Below, piece by piece: positions 46,072 through 60,400 of a DNA stretch of 64,000 bases (positions within the stretch are counted from its first letter, which is position 1; each line of letters opens with the position of its first letter). The position numbers and the translations under genes are program-made. Source of the stretch: Poecilobothrus nobilitatus (taxonomy: Eukaryota > Arthropoda > Insecta > Diptera > Dolichopodidae); contig OX352774.1 in NCBI GenBank assembly GCA_947095535.1, forward strand, positions 175,272,200 through 175,336,199, written 5' to 3'. The notes under the pieces are model-generated. The model had not been told where the DNA came from, did no database searches, and was given only the letters and a program-made list of their open reading frames with translations.

Positions 46072-46949
46072 ATTTTTAAAAACCTTTGGATTCTCTTTTC
46101 TTTAGGATATTCTCCATTCTCCCTTTTTAAGCATTTAACTACATATAATTTTAAAATAATATTTTTTTGGCTTTCTAAATTATATTAAACATTGTAATGC
46201 TTCACGATTATCACTTTTACAATAATTTAAATAACTTTGAAAAACTTTGCCCGAAACTACAACAAAACTTACAATTTTTTTTTTTGTAAATCTAAATAAA
46301 ACGATTTCATGTTCATTGTTATAAAGTGTTAAAAACCATTACTCAATCGTTTAAATTCAAGGTAAAAACACTGTTAAAAAAAATCACTTTCATATTTGAA
46401 AATTTTCCTTTTTTTTTTTCATTTAATGTTAGTAAGTGTTTATATGTGAGTTTAGCAAAATATAACATCAAGAAAACTTACAATGCATTGACTGTTTATT
46501 TTTTTGCCGCAGGATTTCTTCCTGTTTTTTTTTTGATGTAATAATAATATGTTAAACATATTGTATGTTAAACAGTAAATTTTTTTATTTTTTTCATCAA
46601 AATGTTCTTAACTTGAAAAATAATGCATGAGTTTTTCTTTTGTTAATCTATTTTTCTTAAAAAGTTTTCTTAAATTTAATTGAAATTTAAAAGGAATTTT
46701 ATATATTATTACATATTTAAAATTTATTAAAAATAAAATTTTTATTTAAGATTTCTAATAGGTTGTAATTTAGAAATGATAGTTGTAGGAAGACGATTTA
46801 ACAATTAATTTATCTTTTGAAGGATTTAAAAAAAAATTTAATGATGTTTTTTCTTGTAGATTTTACACTTATATTAATCCTTCTAATTTTACAAAAACTT
46901 ACTACATTTGATTAATTTCATAATGCTTTAATTATTAAAATGCGTTTTC
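46072..46949. other. AT-rich noncoding stretch
   Basis: Nothing recognisable. A 71-codon open frame at 46326-46541 lacks domains and is Phe/Lys-rich as expected from the composition. Confidence 0.6.
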
Positions 46950-48140
46950 AAATCTTAATACTAAAACGAAATATGCAGTTCCCACTCGTTGTTTAGATAC
47001 ACATTAGTGTACTGCTAGTGTTTTCTTTTTTAGTCTCCTGACTATTGATAACTTTAGTAAGCTTCTAGCAAAAGGTTTTGGATGGGTTACTAGCCAAGTT
47101 ACATATAGTTACTTGTATATTTGTCCAATACTTCTTTAAAACATAGGCATTTCCAGATCTTAAAATATTTGTCTACATTCTTTGAATTTTTTTATATTGC
47201 TATTTGAAGATGATTTCCTTAATAGGCTTTGGTAATTCCAGATTAATTTTAGAATCGAATTATATAATAATATTTTGGAACTCGAGATTTAGAGCCAGTG
47301 CATACTATTTGCTTTCAGTTTGAGTTGGTCCCTTTTCATTTCATTGTGTCTTTTCCAACTGTCAAGATGCATGCCTAAATATTTAATTTCATTTCCTTTT
47401 GGAATAGTAATACCATTTAAGTATACTGTTAGACATATATGTTTTTTTAAAGCAAAAGTATAATGTATACTTTTGCTTTTGTTTACTTTAATTTTCCATT
47501 TATTATGCCAGCTTTCAATTTTGAGTAAATGATTTTGAAGATAATTGGATGAAGTGGAGGTGAACTTGAGTGGGTGCTTAAAATGTCAGTATCATTTCCG
47601 AACGTAAATATAAATATTTTAAAAATCACTGGTATATCCGAAGTTGAAATTAAATATAGCAAAGAACCTAAATACTTTGAGATACGTTAGCTTGAATTTT
47701 ACGTTCTTCAGTTAGGTTTGGCTTAAATTTTACTTATTAAATTGCCATTTCTGTATATATGATATTAGAAAATTTTGGAATTCAGACTATAGTTGTGTGC
47801 GGAAGTTCTATATTAAGCCGTTATAAAAAATTTTATCAGCCTGGGCGACATTCAAAAATATGGGAGAACAGTATATTTTATCTTTATGCGCTTTTTTGAT
47901 CAGTGTTCCTATTGCGTAAACTTGCTTTATGCTTTGGGCTATGGTTAACTTGAAAACCAAATCGAAGAAGAGGCCATTAATTTTATTACACTCGTCAGCA
48001 GTTTTGTAGCTTGGGATAACTTTGAATATATTTAATAATATTGACAATAAGTTTATAGGTTTCCAATATGTGACTATGTGTTTTAGCTATTATTTCCTGA
48101 AAATTTGTAAATATTACTTAGTACCCAGTGACATTTATAA
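46950..48140 (-). mobile_element. Jockey-like non-LTR retrotransposon fossil, most of the reverse transcriptase
   Basis: On the minus strand the order is as follows. TYWKPINLLSIL is an eroded form of the SYRPISLL finger motif, near 48080. A 79-codon open frame (48047-47808) includes HKDKIYCSPIFLNVAQADKI, which is motif A with the first Asp changed to Asn. Then come several stops. NHLLKIESWHNKWKIKVNKS, then GNEIKYLGMHLDSWK, then KRDQLKLKANSMHWL and ILLYNSILKLIWNY follow between about 47540 and 47200. Motifs B and C are not readable. The order and spacing match a jockey ORF2 that is about 1 kb long and heavily decayed. Confidence 0.8.
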
Positions 48141-51100
48141 TAATCATGTTCTAAATAAATAGATAAATCTTTCAATAATTAATTTTAAGAGAATTATTTT
48201 CAGTGTTATATTTGAAAAGCTATACAGTTTAGTCCTTAACAAACTAAGGAAAATTGAAGAAATAAACTGATAAAGCTATTGATAAAAATTAATGAAAATG
48301 TTTGAAGTTTTACAGAATTTCCATTACACTTCCCTTTATTTCTTTTACGTCTTGAACTACTGTACAAAAATCTATATCTACAGGCTTTTAGGTTAAATTC
48401 TCTCTACAGGTTAAAACATTTTATGGTGAGTGTTAATTTTTTATTTCTATTAAATTTAAGTTTTTCTTTATATAAAAATTATGAAAATACTATTTAAATA
48501 TTTTATTTCTTTGATTTTTTTTTTTAATTTCAATTTAATTCTAAGCCTATAAAATAAAACTAATCATCCATTTACTTTTTTACTTTTCGCATCCTTCTTT
48601 CTTAATATTAAAATTTTCTTTTTGAATTTTTATAAATCCTGGAGAGTTGATAATGAAAAAAAAAAACCATTGCCTACTGATTATTGGAGTCTGGTGGTAT
48701 TTTCGCATATTAATGAAATAAAAAAAAAAAAAAAAAATTACAAAAGAAAATGTCAGTCCTTAATCATCATTCATATTTGGATGGATAGCTGGATGATTGG
48801 ATCAAAACTTTATTTTAATTTACTTTTGCTTTGAATTAAATACTTTTTTTTGGTTTTTTTTTCTTATATTTTTTCTTTATTAAAAAAAAAAAGTGGTTTT
48901 TTTTTTGTATTTTGCATAATTTTGTCAAATGATCCGTAGATATCAAATCGTAAATGGAATTAATTAAAAAATTTAAATAAAAAAAAAACACAAATACTGT
49001 AAATGGTATCTAAAAAAAAAAACAAACAAAACAAACAAAAAAATTAAATAAAAAAACTTCGGATATCCTTGCATAGGCTCGGTCGTTATTAATTTCTTTA
49101 TTTATAATAATAACACAGTAAAAAACATCAATCCTATATAGCATCATTACTTCTTTAGTATCCATCATTTACCCACTCATACTTGTTCCCCACTTCTTCA
49201 AATGCAAAAAAAAAAAAAAAATACGCAATTATGAGGCTTATGAAATGATAATGAGATAGGAAATAAAAAAAAAGCACTTAAAAAATGAATTTATTTTTTT
49301 TTACGTGTAGACATTTTGAATAAAAAAAAGAAAATAACGAAAACAAACAACATAATAATAACGAAAAAAAAAGAATCTTTAAGTAGTCTTGCTGTTGTGC
49401 GATATTTTTAATAAACCGTGGAATTAAATTTAAAAAAAAATAAAATAATAATTTAACAAGAATTTTAGAGAAAAATATACAAGTGTACACTTTAGAGTGT
49501 ATGTATAATGAAATAAAAAAAAAAAAATTAAATAACTGCTTATCATAACTTAAGGACCACTTGCATTTTATATCCTATGGAATTATTGCAAAATTTAAAA
49601 AAAAAACATAACAACAAAAAATGTACTTGAAAAGCTGTAAACTAACTACATAATTTTAATAATATTTAAATGGATGAAATGTCTTTCGATATTTAACTTG
49701 AGTTTAAGTTTAAAAAAAAAAAAAACAAAATTGAAAACTACTACTAAAAGTGGGAAAAATATTACAGGTTCCGGTCTAATAAAGATGAGATTGATTAAAA
49801 CATTCCCTATGATTATGAGACCTGGTCTAAGATATTTCTAAACATAGTATTTCTATATAAAATCTCAAAGAAAATTATAACAATTTAACACTTTTCTTTC
49901 ATTTTTAGTACATAATATCGCATCGGATATTAATACAATATCTAATATTAGGAAAAAAGGGTCATTAATAAGAGACGGTTGATGAAAAAACGAAATGAAC
50001 AAAACGAAATTTATTCTTTTTTATTTAATTTAAACTAGATTAAATCAATAGACACAGACATTTTTTATTATTAATTATACAGCAACACTTAACTAACACT
50101 TAACTTAAAAATACTAGCAACACTTTCCAACTCTGTTTTACTTAACAATATTTTTTAAATTTAATTATATATACATAATATATTAACCAAAAACAACAAC
50201 TTCTTAATTCAACAAAAAAAAAAAAAAGAAGAAAATATTTAATTTAATTATGCAAAAAAAAAAATAAAAAGTTTAATATATTTTTATTTTATTTTTCAAA
50301 TCGTTTTTTAACATATTTTATTTTTTTTCTTATGTATACTTAACTTATAACATAGGCTCATGGTTTTTAACCATCATTCCATCATTACAAAATCTCCAGT
50401 ACTATATTATTATTTTAATAACCTTCGCAACTTTTCTTTTTCAAAAAAAAAAAACACATTCCAAAGTATCAGTAACAACAGCAACCACCACCACCGCCAT
50501 CATTACCACCCTTTTTTTTTTCTCTGTTTTTTTTAAACTTACAACATTTAAACTCTGACAGTGTAATGATTATGTTATTTTTTACTGTGTCGTTGATGAG
50601 ATTTTTGGCTCATTATTAAGCAAAAAAACCGCACATTAAAAATTGTTTTATTTATAATATAATTTTCTTTTTTTTTTTTTTTAATGATTTTGTAATACTT
50701 TTTTTTTTTTTTTAAATAAAAGAAATTATTACCCATCACCATCATCACCATCATCATATTTACCACATATTTACAACAACATCCAAATTATATTACTGTA
50801 GCATATACCAAACCAAATCAAACCACCTCTGCCTCCGCCTACATAAAAATCTATCAGGATCATGGTCAACAAAATCTTCTTTCTATATTGCCAAGCATCA
50901 TTATGTCAGAAATCGTATAAAAATTAAATAATTTCATTATAGGAAAAAAAAAGAAACACCCTTCAACCAAAGTAAAAAATTTATTTTTCCTATACATTGA
51001 AGAAATTGAATTTTTTTAGTGTAAGAAAAATAACAACAAAATAAAAATTAAATTAAGGACCCCTTTTATTTAAAAAAAGCAAAAAAAAAAAAAACACACC

Positions 51101-53429
51101 GAACGAAAACAATTCAAAGTAAAACAAAAAAAAAACAAAAAAAATCTAAAGACGACTTTTAAGTATGTTTTTTTTTTTGTTAATTTTTTTATGCTTAAAA
51201 AAAAAAAAAACCCCATCTAACATATTCGGTATTTCAACACCCTAATATATGTTCACCCTTGCAATGAATTTTAAAAAAGATAAACATCAAATTTATTTTT
51301 TTAAAGAAATTTTTGTTACAAGTTGCAAAAAAAAACATTTAATTTATTTATTTTTTTTTTTTTGTTGTTTTTTGTTTTTTTAATTTAATTTTTGATTTTG
51401 CTTTTTTTATTTTTCTTTTTATTTTTTAATCCCTTTACCCTATTAAAACTATCCAAAAATTTAAAATAATTTCAAAACCAAACTAAAATATTAACCACCC
51501 TCTTGGTTTTTTTTTTGTTTTTTTTTTTGAATCAATATATCACTTGATTTAAAGTTACAACTATGCCTGTCAATTTACATAGTATGTATATGTAAATACG
51601 TTAATGTGTTAGTTGAAATGTTAAACATTAAAATCGACCCTTTTTTTTTTAAAGAAAAACAATGTTTTTATTTTTCAAATTACTGTGAAACTCAACCAGG
51701 GATGATAAATCTACAATAATATGAGGGCTAGTAATATAAGCACCTAATTCTATTAGTTTTTGATAATTAGCTTAAAAAGTTAAATTTTTAATTAATTTTA
51801 TACTTAAAAAAAGATATTTGGGTTTTTATATTATTATCGAATACACTTTTCGATTATCTTCTGATTTTAAATAATCGCAAAAACCGGTGAACTTCTGTCA
51901 TACAAACTAATTAAATTTTACGTGAATTTTAAAATTCTGAAGTAAATTTCTTATCATTAGGAAATAGTAATTAAATTAAGTTTCGAAAATTAATTTAATC
52001 TAACATTTTACTCATATTCGAAAATAAAAATAAAACTCCTAATAAAATAATTTTCTTTCATTTTTTTAACCTAAATTTTCCTAAATCTACAACAGTTTAA
52101 AACACAATTTTCGAACAAAAAAAAATTAAAAATTCCGAAATTTCAAAAACGTCATTGTTGAAATATTTTGTAAGGCACATCAGTAAACAAAAAAAAAAAA
52201 TATTTACTAACCCTGATTATTAAATTTATTACCAAAATTCGAATTTCATAAAAGGAAACCGTTGAATTTTGAATTTACCCCAAATTAAATAAAACATAGA
52301 CTATAACATATTGTCAAGAGGCATCTTAAGCTAATGATAAGTTGGGAGGAATTAGTTATAAAATTTTATTTATTTATTTTTTTTTTATACAAACGATACA
52401 TTATATGTCATATCACAGTTTATTCTGTCATTTCGAATCGAAAAAAAAATAAAAAATATAGGAAGAAATCGTTTTGAGGGTTAAGGGTGTTATATATACT
52501 GTATACTTCTGTATACATAATATATACTATAAGAATTAAACTTGAAATGATTGATTACACATTCAATGATTATTCATTTATTTTGAAATAAATAATTTTT
52601 AATTTAATATTTAAATTGTTTTTTTTTGTTTTTTTTTTTTGAGGTTTTTAATTTATCATAAATTTTTAATTTTTTATTATAATAAAAATTTAATTTTATC
52701 AATAAGTTATCAGTTCTTGAAATCTATAAAATTTAACTTTTAATAGCAGATTATATGGATTGCATTTTCTAACTAACACTTGGGACTTAGGTGAAAGATA
52801 GGATATTCACAAATTTCTCAATTTGCTGCAGATTCCATTTTTATTACGGTCATATTTTTTTATTTCGTGCTCGCTTCCGGGCAGACAATGCTTCTCAACA
52901 TTTTCTTGGATCTTCGAGCTCGTTACCTGACTATATTTACTTGAATTAAATTCAGATTTGTGATTTCAATCGCAAAATATGAATTTCATTTTTTTATTTA
53001 TTTTATTTGTTATTTAGTAAAAAAAAAAAACGATAATACTCCCCCACATTTAAAAATCAAAATACTGATTAAAATAAATAATAAGTTAAAAATTCTAATT
53101 TTATACAAATATCTTTACATATTGTTTATAAGTTACAGAGTTCAGATTACTTAAATTTATACAACTGTAATATTTTTAATCAATAGATTTGGTAGTAATT
53201 CACTTAGTGTTAATATGCTTATTGTAAGGAAAAAGGAAAACCCTATCTCTATGAAGTTTCGAAAACCAATTCTAATTACGAAATGTTACCCTAACTTAAA
53301 ACTAAAGACCTATAAATAGATGTTTGTTTTTGTATCCGTTACCACCGACTTTTTTATCAAGATATTTTGGAATTTGTATTCAGAACATTTTCAATAATAT
53401 TTGCGTTCCTTTTACAGAGTAGTTTTTTC
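48141..53429. other. Long AT-rich noncoding stretch
   Basis: No gene is recognised in 5.3 kb. It holds many A/T homopolymers, an (ACC)n-like tract at about 50481-50512, CATCAC repeats at 50733-50757 and a GTATAC-based hairpin at about 52490-52530. Confidence 0.6.
50733..50757 (+). repeat. CATCAC/CATCAT microsatellite
   Basis: About eight CAT/CAC triplets. Similar CATCA tracts recur through the window (5255, 6150, 11970, 56360). Confidence 0.85.
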
Positions 53430-53519
53430 GCGGCATGAAATAACGCCGAAAATTTATTTTTTTTATGCCGCCACATTATTTCATTAAATTGTGACGTTAT
53501 TTCATTTTATTGCGGCATT
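53429..53519. repeat. Foldback cluster with GCGGCAT and ATGAAATAACG arms
   Basis: ATGAAATAACG at 53435-53445 is inverted at 53495-53505. GCGGCAT at 53430-53436 is inverted at 53465-53471 and repeated directly at 53512-53518. GC-containing arms stand out in this DNA. A further ATTTCATT...GCAGTGC inverse-like segment lies at about 53752-53772. It may be a small foldback element of about 340 bp. Confidence 0.5.
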
Positions 53520-53949
53520 CTTTCTTTCTTGTATTTTAAAATATATTTTATTTACGCCAGAAAAATATTTTAGTTTGCAATCAAATTAAATAAAACTAAG
53601 AGAATTTACATTTTCCTTTGTATCATTTACTTCTACTCCTCAATATATATGGTCAGCGAATAAAAGATGAATTTTCATTTAGAGCTTGAGTTTGTATTGG
53701 GCGCTATTTCTCATGCAAAATGTTGATACTTTACTCCCTTTTTTTTTTTTGCAGTGCTATTTCATTCCATTCTCTTTTTTACTGCCAACTCCACCAGCCT
53801 TTAAGAAAGAATAAATAAGAATAAATACGATTATATTAAATTAGCGTTCCATTTACCAACTATAGTCCCAACCCAACTACTCTCAACTACTCTTTTCGTG
53901 TTAAAGCAAACAATAATATTTATATTATCGTTTAATAAAGAAATACAAG
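53520..53949. other. Noncoding stretch of slightly higher complexity
   Basis: No gene is recognised. It may be partly the interior of the foldback element described at 53429. Confidence 0.45.
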
Positions 53950-54340
53950 CAATTGATTATAAAGTTTTCATGTACAGCAAAAGAATGGGTCATTGAGTAT
54001 TCATTTTAGTATTAGTGTTCTGTGCTATATGGAGCTTATATCAATAACAATGGAACTTAAGTTAATATCGCAATATAGTGGGCAAGCATATAGTAAAACT
54101 GTTACTTTCTTGATGATGAGTTTATTTTTCTGAGAGAGTAAAGATCTTCTATTGTACGAGTTACTTTATTAACTTTTTTGTTTTATTAATATGTTCTTTA
54201 AATGTTAATTTTTTGTTTAAGTATGTTTTATATTTTACATTGCCAACCCTTAATATATCTATGATAATATTAAAATTTAAGTTGAAAGTTTGATTATAAC
54301 ATGTTATTTTTTGTTATTTGAAAAATATTGCGCTTTTTTT
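53950..54340 (-). mobile_element. Non-LTR retrotransposon fossil, post-catalytic region
   Basis: On the minus strand, shifted frames give LTFKEH-like and VTRTIEDLYSLRKINSSSRK, then QFYYMLAHYIAILT. This is the order found after the reverse transcriptase core in jockey-type proteins, where a YxxxLxPIxxYG-like segment follows. Many stops are present and no catalytic motif remains. Confidence 0.55.
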
Positions 54341-56794
54341 TTCGAACATTAATCAAAATTCTTTTTATTAATAATGCCAATAAAAGAGCAATTCCATATA
54401 ATTAAAAAAATTTTTTTTTTCTTATCAAAAAGAAACAAATAATTTTCTTAATTTTCTGATTGGATTCAAATTTAATTAAAAATTTATTCTCAACTTAAAA
54501 TAATTCAAGGACATTACCATACATAATTGTTCTTTATAGTTGAAAATATATATATATATATGCAATGAATATATATACCTTAACTTAACTGATTAGGTAA
54601 ATCATTAAATAATTTATTTCCGCTTTTATTAATAACGTATAAAACACGCACAAAAAAAAAAAAAAATTAAAAATAAAAACAATAATTTATATTAAAATTC
54701 TAAGATATTAAAAAAAAACAAAAAAATATTGAATCTTGAATTAAACTTTCAAAATTGAAGTATAATAGTCATCAAATTTATTATTTTGTTTCATTAATTT
54801 TCATTTTATCCAAAAAACGAAAAAAAAAAAAAAATAAACAAAAAAATTAATTTATTATATAATTTATCCTTTTTAATCCTATATAATGTCCTATTATCTT
54901 ATATTTATTATATAGTTATATAATTAATAAATCTTTTTAATTTTTCTGTTTCCTTATTCCTTATTTAAGATTTTATATTTTGTATTTTTTTTTTTTTCTT
55001 TTTAATTCATTTGTCTTAAATACTTGTTCAAGTATATATATGTTCATATTATTATAATATCCGTAATTAATTTTGTTTTCCGCCCGCCTAAACAAATATT
55101 ATGTTTATCAATTCACTATGATAGCACAACATTAAAAGAAAAATTTCCTAATGGTTATTTTGAATCGGATTTTTCTTTCTTTTTTTTTTTTTTTTTTTTT
55201 GTATTCTTTTTCTAATTTTCCTTATTTTTCCGGAATTGTTTTTAAAAAATCACATAAAAATCTAACAGTTATTAATAGTTAAAGAATTTTATTATATTAT
55301 GTAAGTATATATGTATATGGTAAATAAACATTTTTTATTTACAGTGAGAAATAAAAACTACCAAAAATTTCATTAAAATTTTAATCTTGACCAGGCGCCG
55401 CCGATAAAATGGTATATAGAAAGAAATCGATTTAAATCTTTCCCAAAAAAAAAAAAAAATTATACATTGTGTCTGTGTCAATTAATATAAACTTCGAATT
55501 TTAAATAAATGTAAAAATATTTTAACAAAATGTCCGCAACAACCAAATGGAATACGTTAGAATACTTCTAACATCAGCCGTACATCAGTCGTTTTAAACG
55601 GCTAGAAATTGATTGCTTTTTAAAAAAAAATTCTATAAGTCAATAAATAAAAGACTTCTCATTATAACCTTCTTCTCCTTTTTGCAATATCTTATTCAGA
55701 ACGTAGTGATATTAAAGCATAGTCCTTGTCAAACAATTTCAATTTGTTTAAATCAACAACAAAGAAATTACTGATTGTTGAGCACTAATAAAAAATTTCT
55801 TTTACTTTCTTTCAAAATTTCATAAAAATGAGATTAAAAAAAAAATGAGTCTTTGGCATTTAATTTTAACTTTCACTGTATATATGTACCCAATTATTTA
55901 GAACATCATATATTTGGACAATCATTAAGGATATGAATTTATATAGTCCTTAATTTTATTATGTGTTTCTATTAAGAAGGATTTAAGGTAAAAAGATGAA
56001 TTTTATGATGTGGGAATTAATACACACCTACACGTTTTTTTTTCCTTTCATTCTTTTCCATTTTCTTTCAACATTAAATTAATAAAAACAAAAAAAATAT
56101 TAAAACTACCTTTTGATTTTGGATAAAATTGTTATAAAACGTATTTATATATTTTGGAAGGGAAAATTTTTTTGAAAATAAAAGAAAATTTATAAGAACA
56201 TGGACACGTGATTTGGTCGATTAAGAATTTATACCACATGTTAAAATCAGAGTTTTAATGGTATTTAATTTTGAAGGCTAACATAAATTTATTCACGTTT
56301 ACAGGGAATGTATCATAAATACAAAAAAAAAATGTATATTTAAAGATCTATCAATATTATCATAAACATCATCATAATCATCATCATTTTAATTATCAAT
56401 ATTATTATAAATACAAATTTTTTTTAATATGCTTATGAAAAACTACGTTATAAATTGAATAATAGATAAAATGGCAAGGGTTGAGTTAATAATTTCATAA
56501 GAAACATGTGCATGATAAAATTTGATATACATAATTCTTTGAAGTATTTTAAACATTATTTTATTTTTTTTTTACTTTTGAGAAGTTTTTTACAGTGTAT
56601 TTGAATTAAAAATGGGTAAATTTAAAAAAAGAAATAAAATTTCGGCTTGAAAAACAATTTATCAAAAAAAAAAAGTTATCATAGAAAATCTTTGGTAAAA
56701 CATTAAATTGAATTAAAATAATCTTACATACTACAAGATATTTCATTAAGAAACATAAAATTGTGACTATACCTCAAGAGATTGTTGTTGGCAC
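54341..56794. other. AT-rich noncoding stretch
   Basis: No gene is recognised. It contains a T-run of 21 bases at 55180-55200 and CATCATCAT at about 56355-56390. Confidence 0.6.
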
Positions 56795-57440
56795 CAAAAA
56801 ATGGTCAAAAACTTGTCGGTTATAAGTAAATAAATTCAGATGCATGTTACTTTTTCTACCAGGCGAGATAAATGTCCACCTACAATGCTCATAATTCATA
56901 AACATAACATAACTCTGCCCAATGAAAATTCTATAAAATGCTTAGAACTTCATTTATACCGAAAACTTACAAGGAAAAATATATAACAATCAAAATCAAA
57001 CAATTACGACTTAAGTTTAAGATCTATTGCAATATAGTTTATGGATCAAACATCACAACTATCTTTGGAAGGTAAAATAATTTTATATAAAACCCATTCT
57101 TATGTTTATATGGACATATGACATTGAACTATATGGGGAACAACTTCCAACTCTAATATAAATATTCTTGACAGGTTCCAATCAAAAGTACTTCAAACAA
57201 TTGTCAACGCTCCATGATATGTAAAAATTCCCACTATAAGAAATGATCTTAATCTGGTACTAAGTCTGGTACATGATGTATCAACAAGAAGATTAAAACG
57301 TTATATGCTACTTGATATTGTAAGTGGATTTATAAATTCTGAAAACCACATTTAAATAATATTATCATCGTGCCTGAATCTGACTGACAAGAATAATGTA
57401 TGGCTCATCGGAAACCATAGCTCACAAGACGCATTTAAAT
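56795..57440 (+). mobile_element. Jockey-like non-LTR retrotransposon fossil, 3' part of ORF2
   Basis: Segments in two or three frames give CLELHLYRKLTRKN (family pattern LGLHLDRKLTWK), SQLSLEGKIILYKTHSYVY, GTTSNSNINILDRFQSKVLQ and TIVNAP, then a stop where the family has Trp, then RNDLNLV and VHDVSTRRLKRYM. This is the conserved C-terminal region of jockey reverse transcriptases. The copy lacks the catalytic core and has several stops. It shares the QSKVL-TIVNAP signature with the 38.8-kb fragment. Confidence 0.8.
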
Positions 57441-60400
57441 CAAAATCGTAAAATAATATAATATGTATAAATTACAAAAAAAAAAACAATACAGATACTT
57501 TGGTTAAAATTACATTGTTTTTGACCAAATAAAATTGAACTTAATGTGAACATTGTGAAATTTTACAATTTTTAATAAAGATATCAAAATAATTGTGTTT
57601 TAGCCTAAGATAAAGATCCATGATCCATGTTAATATTAAAAAATTTATACAAAAAATTAAACTGAGGTGAATGTCTCTTTTTTTTCTTTTTGTTTTTCCT
57701 AAAGGAGGTGGAAATATTTCAAAGACACCAAGAATTTCCCCTTAGTAGTGTTAGATTCTTACTGACTCATTCTTACTGACTGATTCTTACCCCCTTTAGC
57801 CAATATAATGGGATGAAACCCTTACCTGCTAACGCAGTATATTGACTAGGGAGTAGGGATAAGAAATTATAGAAATGGATGCGGAAACATTGAATTGGGA
57901 GTGGGAGTGTAAGGAAACAATGAATCCGTCTATTATTATTATTATTTTGCTAACAGAAACTATAGCTGTTACAACACGCAGTAGTATAATTCTGTATAGT
58001 TTTAATTCAAATTTAAAAAAAAATTTAAAAAATGGCCCTATAGGACCTGAGAGTCCCATTACAAATTAACTGGTGGTCAAATTTCTACAACTTAAAAAAG
58101 TTTTAAAATGTTACTTAGCATCATTAAGATTTTGACAGTAATCAGTGTACTAGACAGGTAAAACTATTGAAAAAAAATAAGAAAAATAAGCATAGCTCAA
58201 TTCAAGCAGATGTTATAGCAAGTATTGTAATTTTTAGATTCCTTTAACAATTTTAAATTGAAAAGGTTTAGGATATTCTTACTATTGACTTTACTGTATT
58301 AGATTCAATCAATAACTGACTTTATACAATTGACAGACGTTATTATTAAATATTTTAATTACTTATCTTCTGTTTTTATATCATCTGATCAAGTAGTACA
58401 TTTTTACCAAAGAACATACATATTACATAATTGCTATTAGTACTAAAGGGCATAAAACCTCATAAAAAGAAAATAGTGTTTAGTTAGTTAAAGTGGCACA
58501 TACACTCATACAGTATTCGTTATCGTTTCACTCCTTTATAGTGCAGCTCGATAATTCCCATTTACCTTCGCAAAAAAAAAGGAAATGATATCCGTACTTT
58601 TTAAACTTAATGTTATTCCTGTTATATTTCAATATACTAGATAAGTATTCACCATAATAACGTCAATGAAAACAAACATTAGTTAAAGAAAAAGTAAATA
58701 AAACACGTAAAATAAGTGCGACAATAAAACAATTAACAATTTTTAAATGAATTCAGACTTTTTTTAAAATAATTAAAGCTCCTGATTACCATTTAAAACT
58801 ATTTCTGTTCATAATTAAATATTGTGGTAACTATTAAAATTGGGAACATACCGAAATCTTAATTTTTTTTTTTACATAAATTTGTATTTTTTATAGCGTT
58901 TCAAAAATTTCATTAGTAGGGATTTCGAGTTGCGTGCTTCATTTTAAGGAATACATACATATGTAAAAAACGAATTAGGTGGGATTTTATAGTCGCTTAC
59001 AAAATGAGAATTCCAATAATTTGGCAATTTTTGTGAAATCTGGGTTTCATTGACGGTCGAACTCATAATTTTAAATGCTTCAATATTAAAATATGTACAT
59101 ATGTACAAAATTAATTAGTAGAAATATATGTTCATTTATTATGTATATAAATGTCTATGTATATATATATATGATTTAGAACAAATTTAAAAAAAAAATG
59201 AATGAAACATAATGCAAAACAAAGATTTTGATTACATTTTTTGATTTTGAAAAAAATATGATTGCAGTGTAGACCCACCCATTAAAATTAAATGAAATAT
59301 TTTCACATTTTAATTTTAAATTATGAGGTTAAAATCCATTAATTTTTAGGTTAAAAAACTGACTTTTATTTTAAGATCACTTGTTTCCATATATAATTTT
59401 TTTTTGTTTTTTTTTTGAATTTTAATTATTTGACATTTAAAAAATTTAAACTTTACAACAAAACGTAAACTAAATTATGGACATAATTATATAATTGTGA
59501 CTTAAAAAAAAATTTTTTTATATACATCATGAATGTATGGACAAAATATTAAGTGAGTAATTAAAAACAAACCTTGTATACATTACGCTGGGTATATAAT
59601 TATCGCCTATAGGTACAATACTCTTCATTATATAATAATAATTCTTAAGTTACATGCAATATATGTATGTATATTATGTTTAACTTGTTAACATGGTAAT
59701 TCCAATTAGTTATTTACAAAAATTACTTGACATAAGAAGGAACTTTTTTATAAAAAAAAAATAAAATTCTATTTAAAAAAAATTACGAAATAATAATTTA
59801 TGCATTTTTAATTTACTAGAATTGCTTCTTAATTATAATGGTGTTACCTAACTAACAATACTCATCTCATAATAATAATGTTATATAAAGTACAAGAAAA
59901 TTAAACAGCCTGAGTGCATCTCATATTTTTTTTTTTTTTTTACACATACACACAATATTTCACATCTATATAAATATATACAATAATATATACATTATAT
60001 GTAATATATATCACATAAAATACAGTTGGTTACAAAAATATGTATGTATATACAATTTATCAAAATTCTTTAAAACAAACACTGATAAAAATAAATCTTT
60101 GAAATGAGATTGCTAGACACATTATTCAATAGTTAACCAATTAAATATTGGTTGTTGTTAATAATTTACGATAATGACAATAAGATTAATGTTAAGGTAA
60201 ATGAACCAGGATAAAAAATAAAATCCTTTTTGATTGCAGCAACTTTGTATGAAAATTTTCATATTGGATCAATGATTATTTTTAGTTATGGGTTAATCTA
60301 CAATCAAATTATTTTCATATACGCTAATGTATTGCGGTTATAAAATTCGCGTTGATTAGTTATAACAAATAAATAGAATATTATAAAACATAAAGATGGT

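Noticed and set aside
57829..58069. Open frames on both strands (76 and 64 codons)
   Set aside because: They overlap antisense to each other, contain an ATT triplet run, and match no domain.
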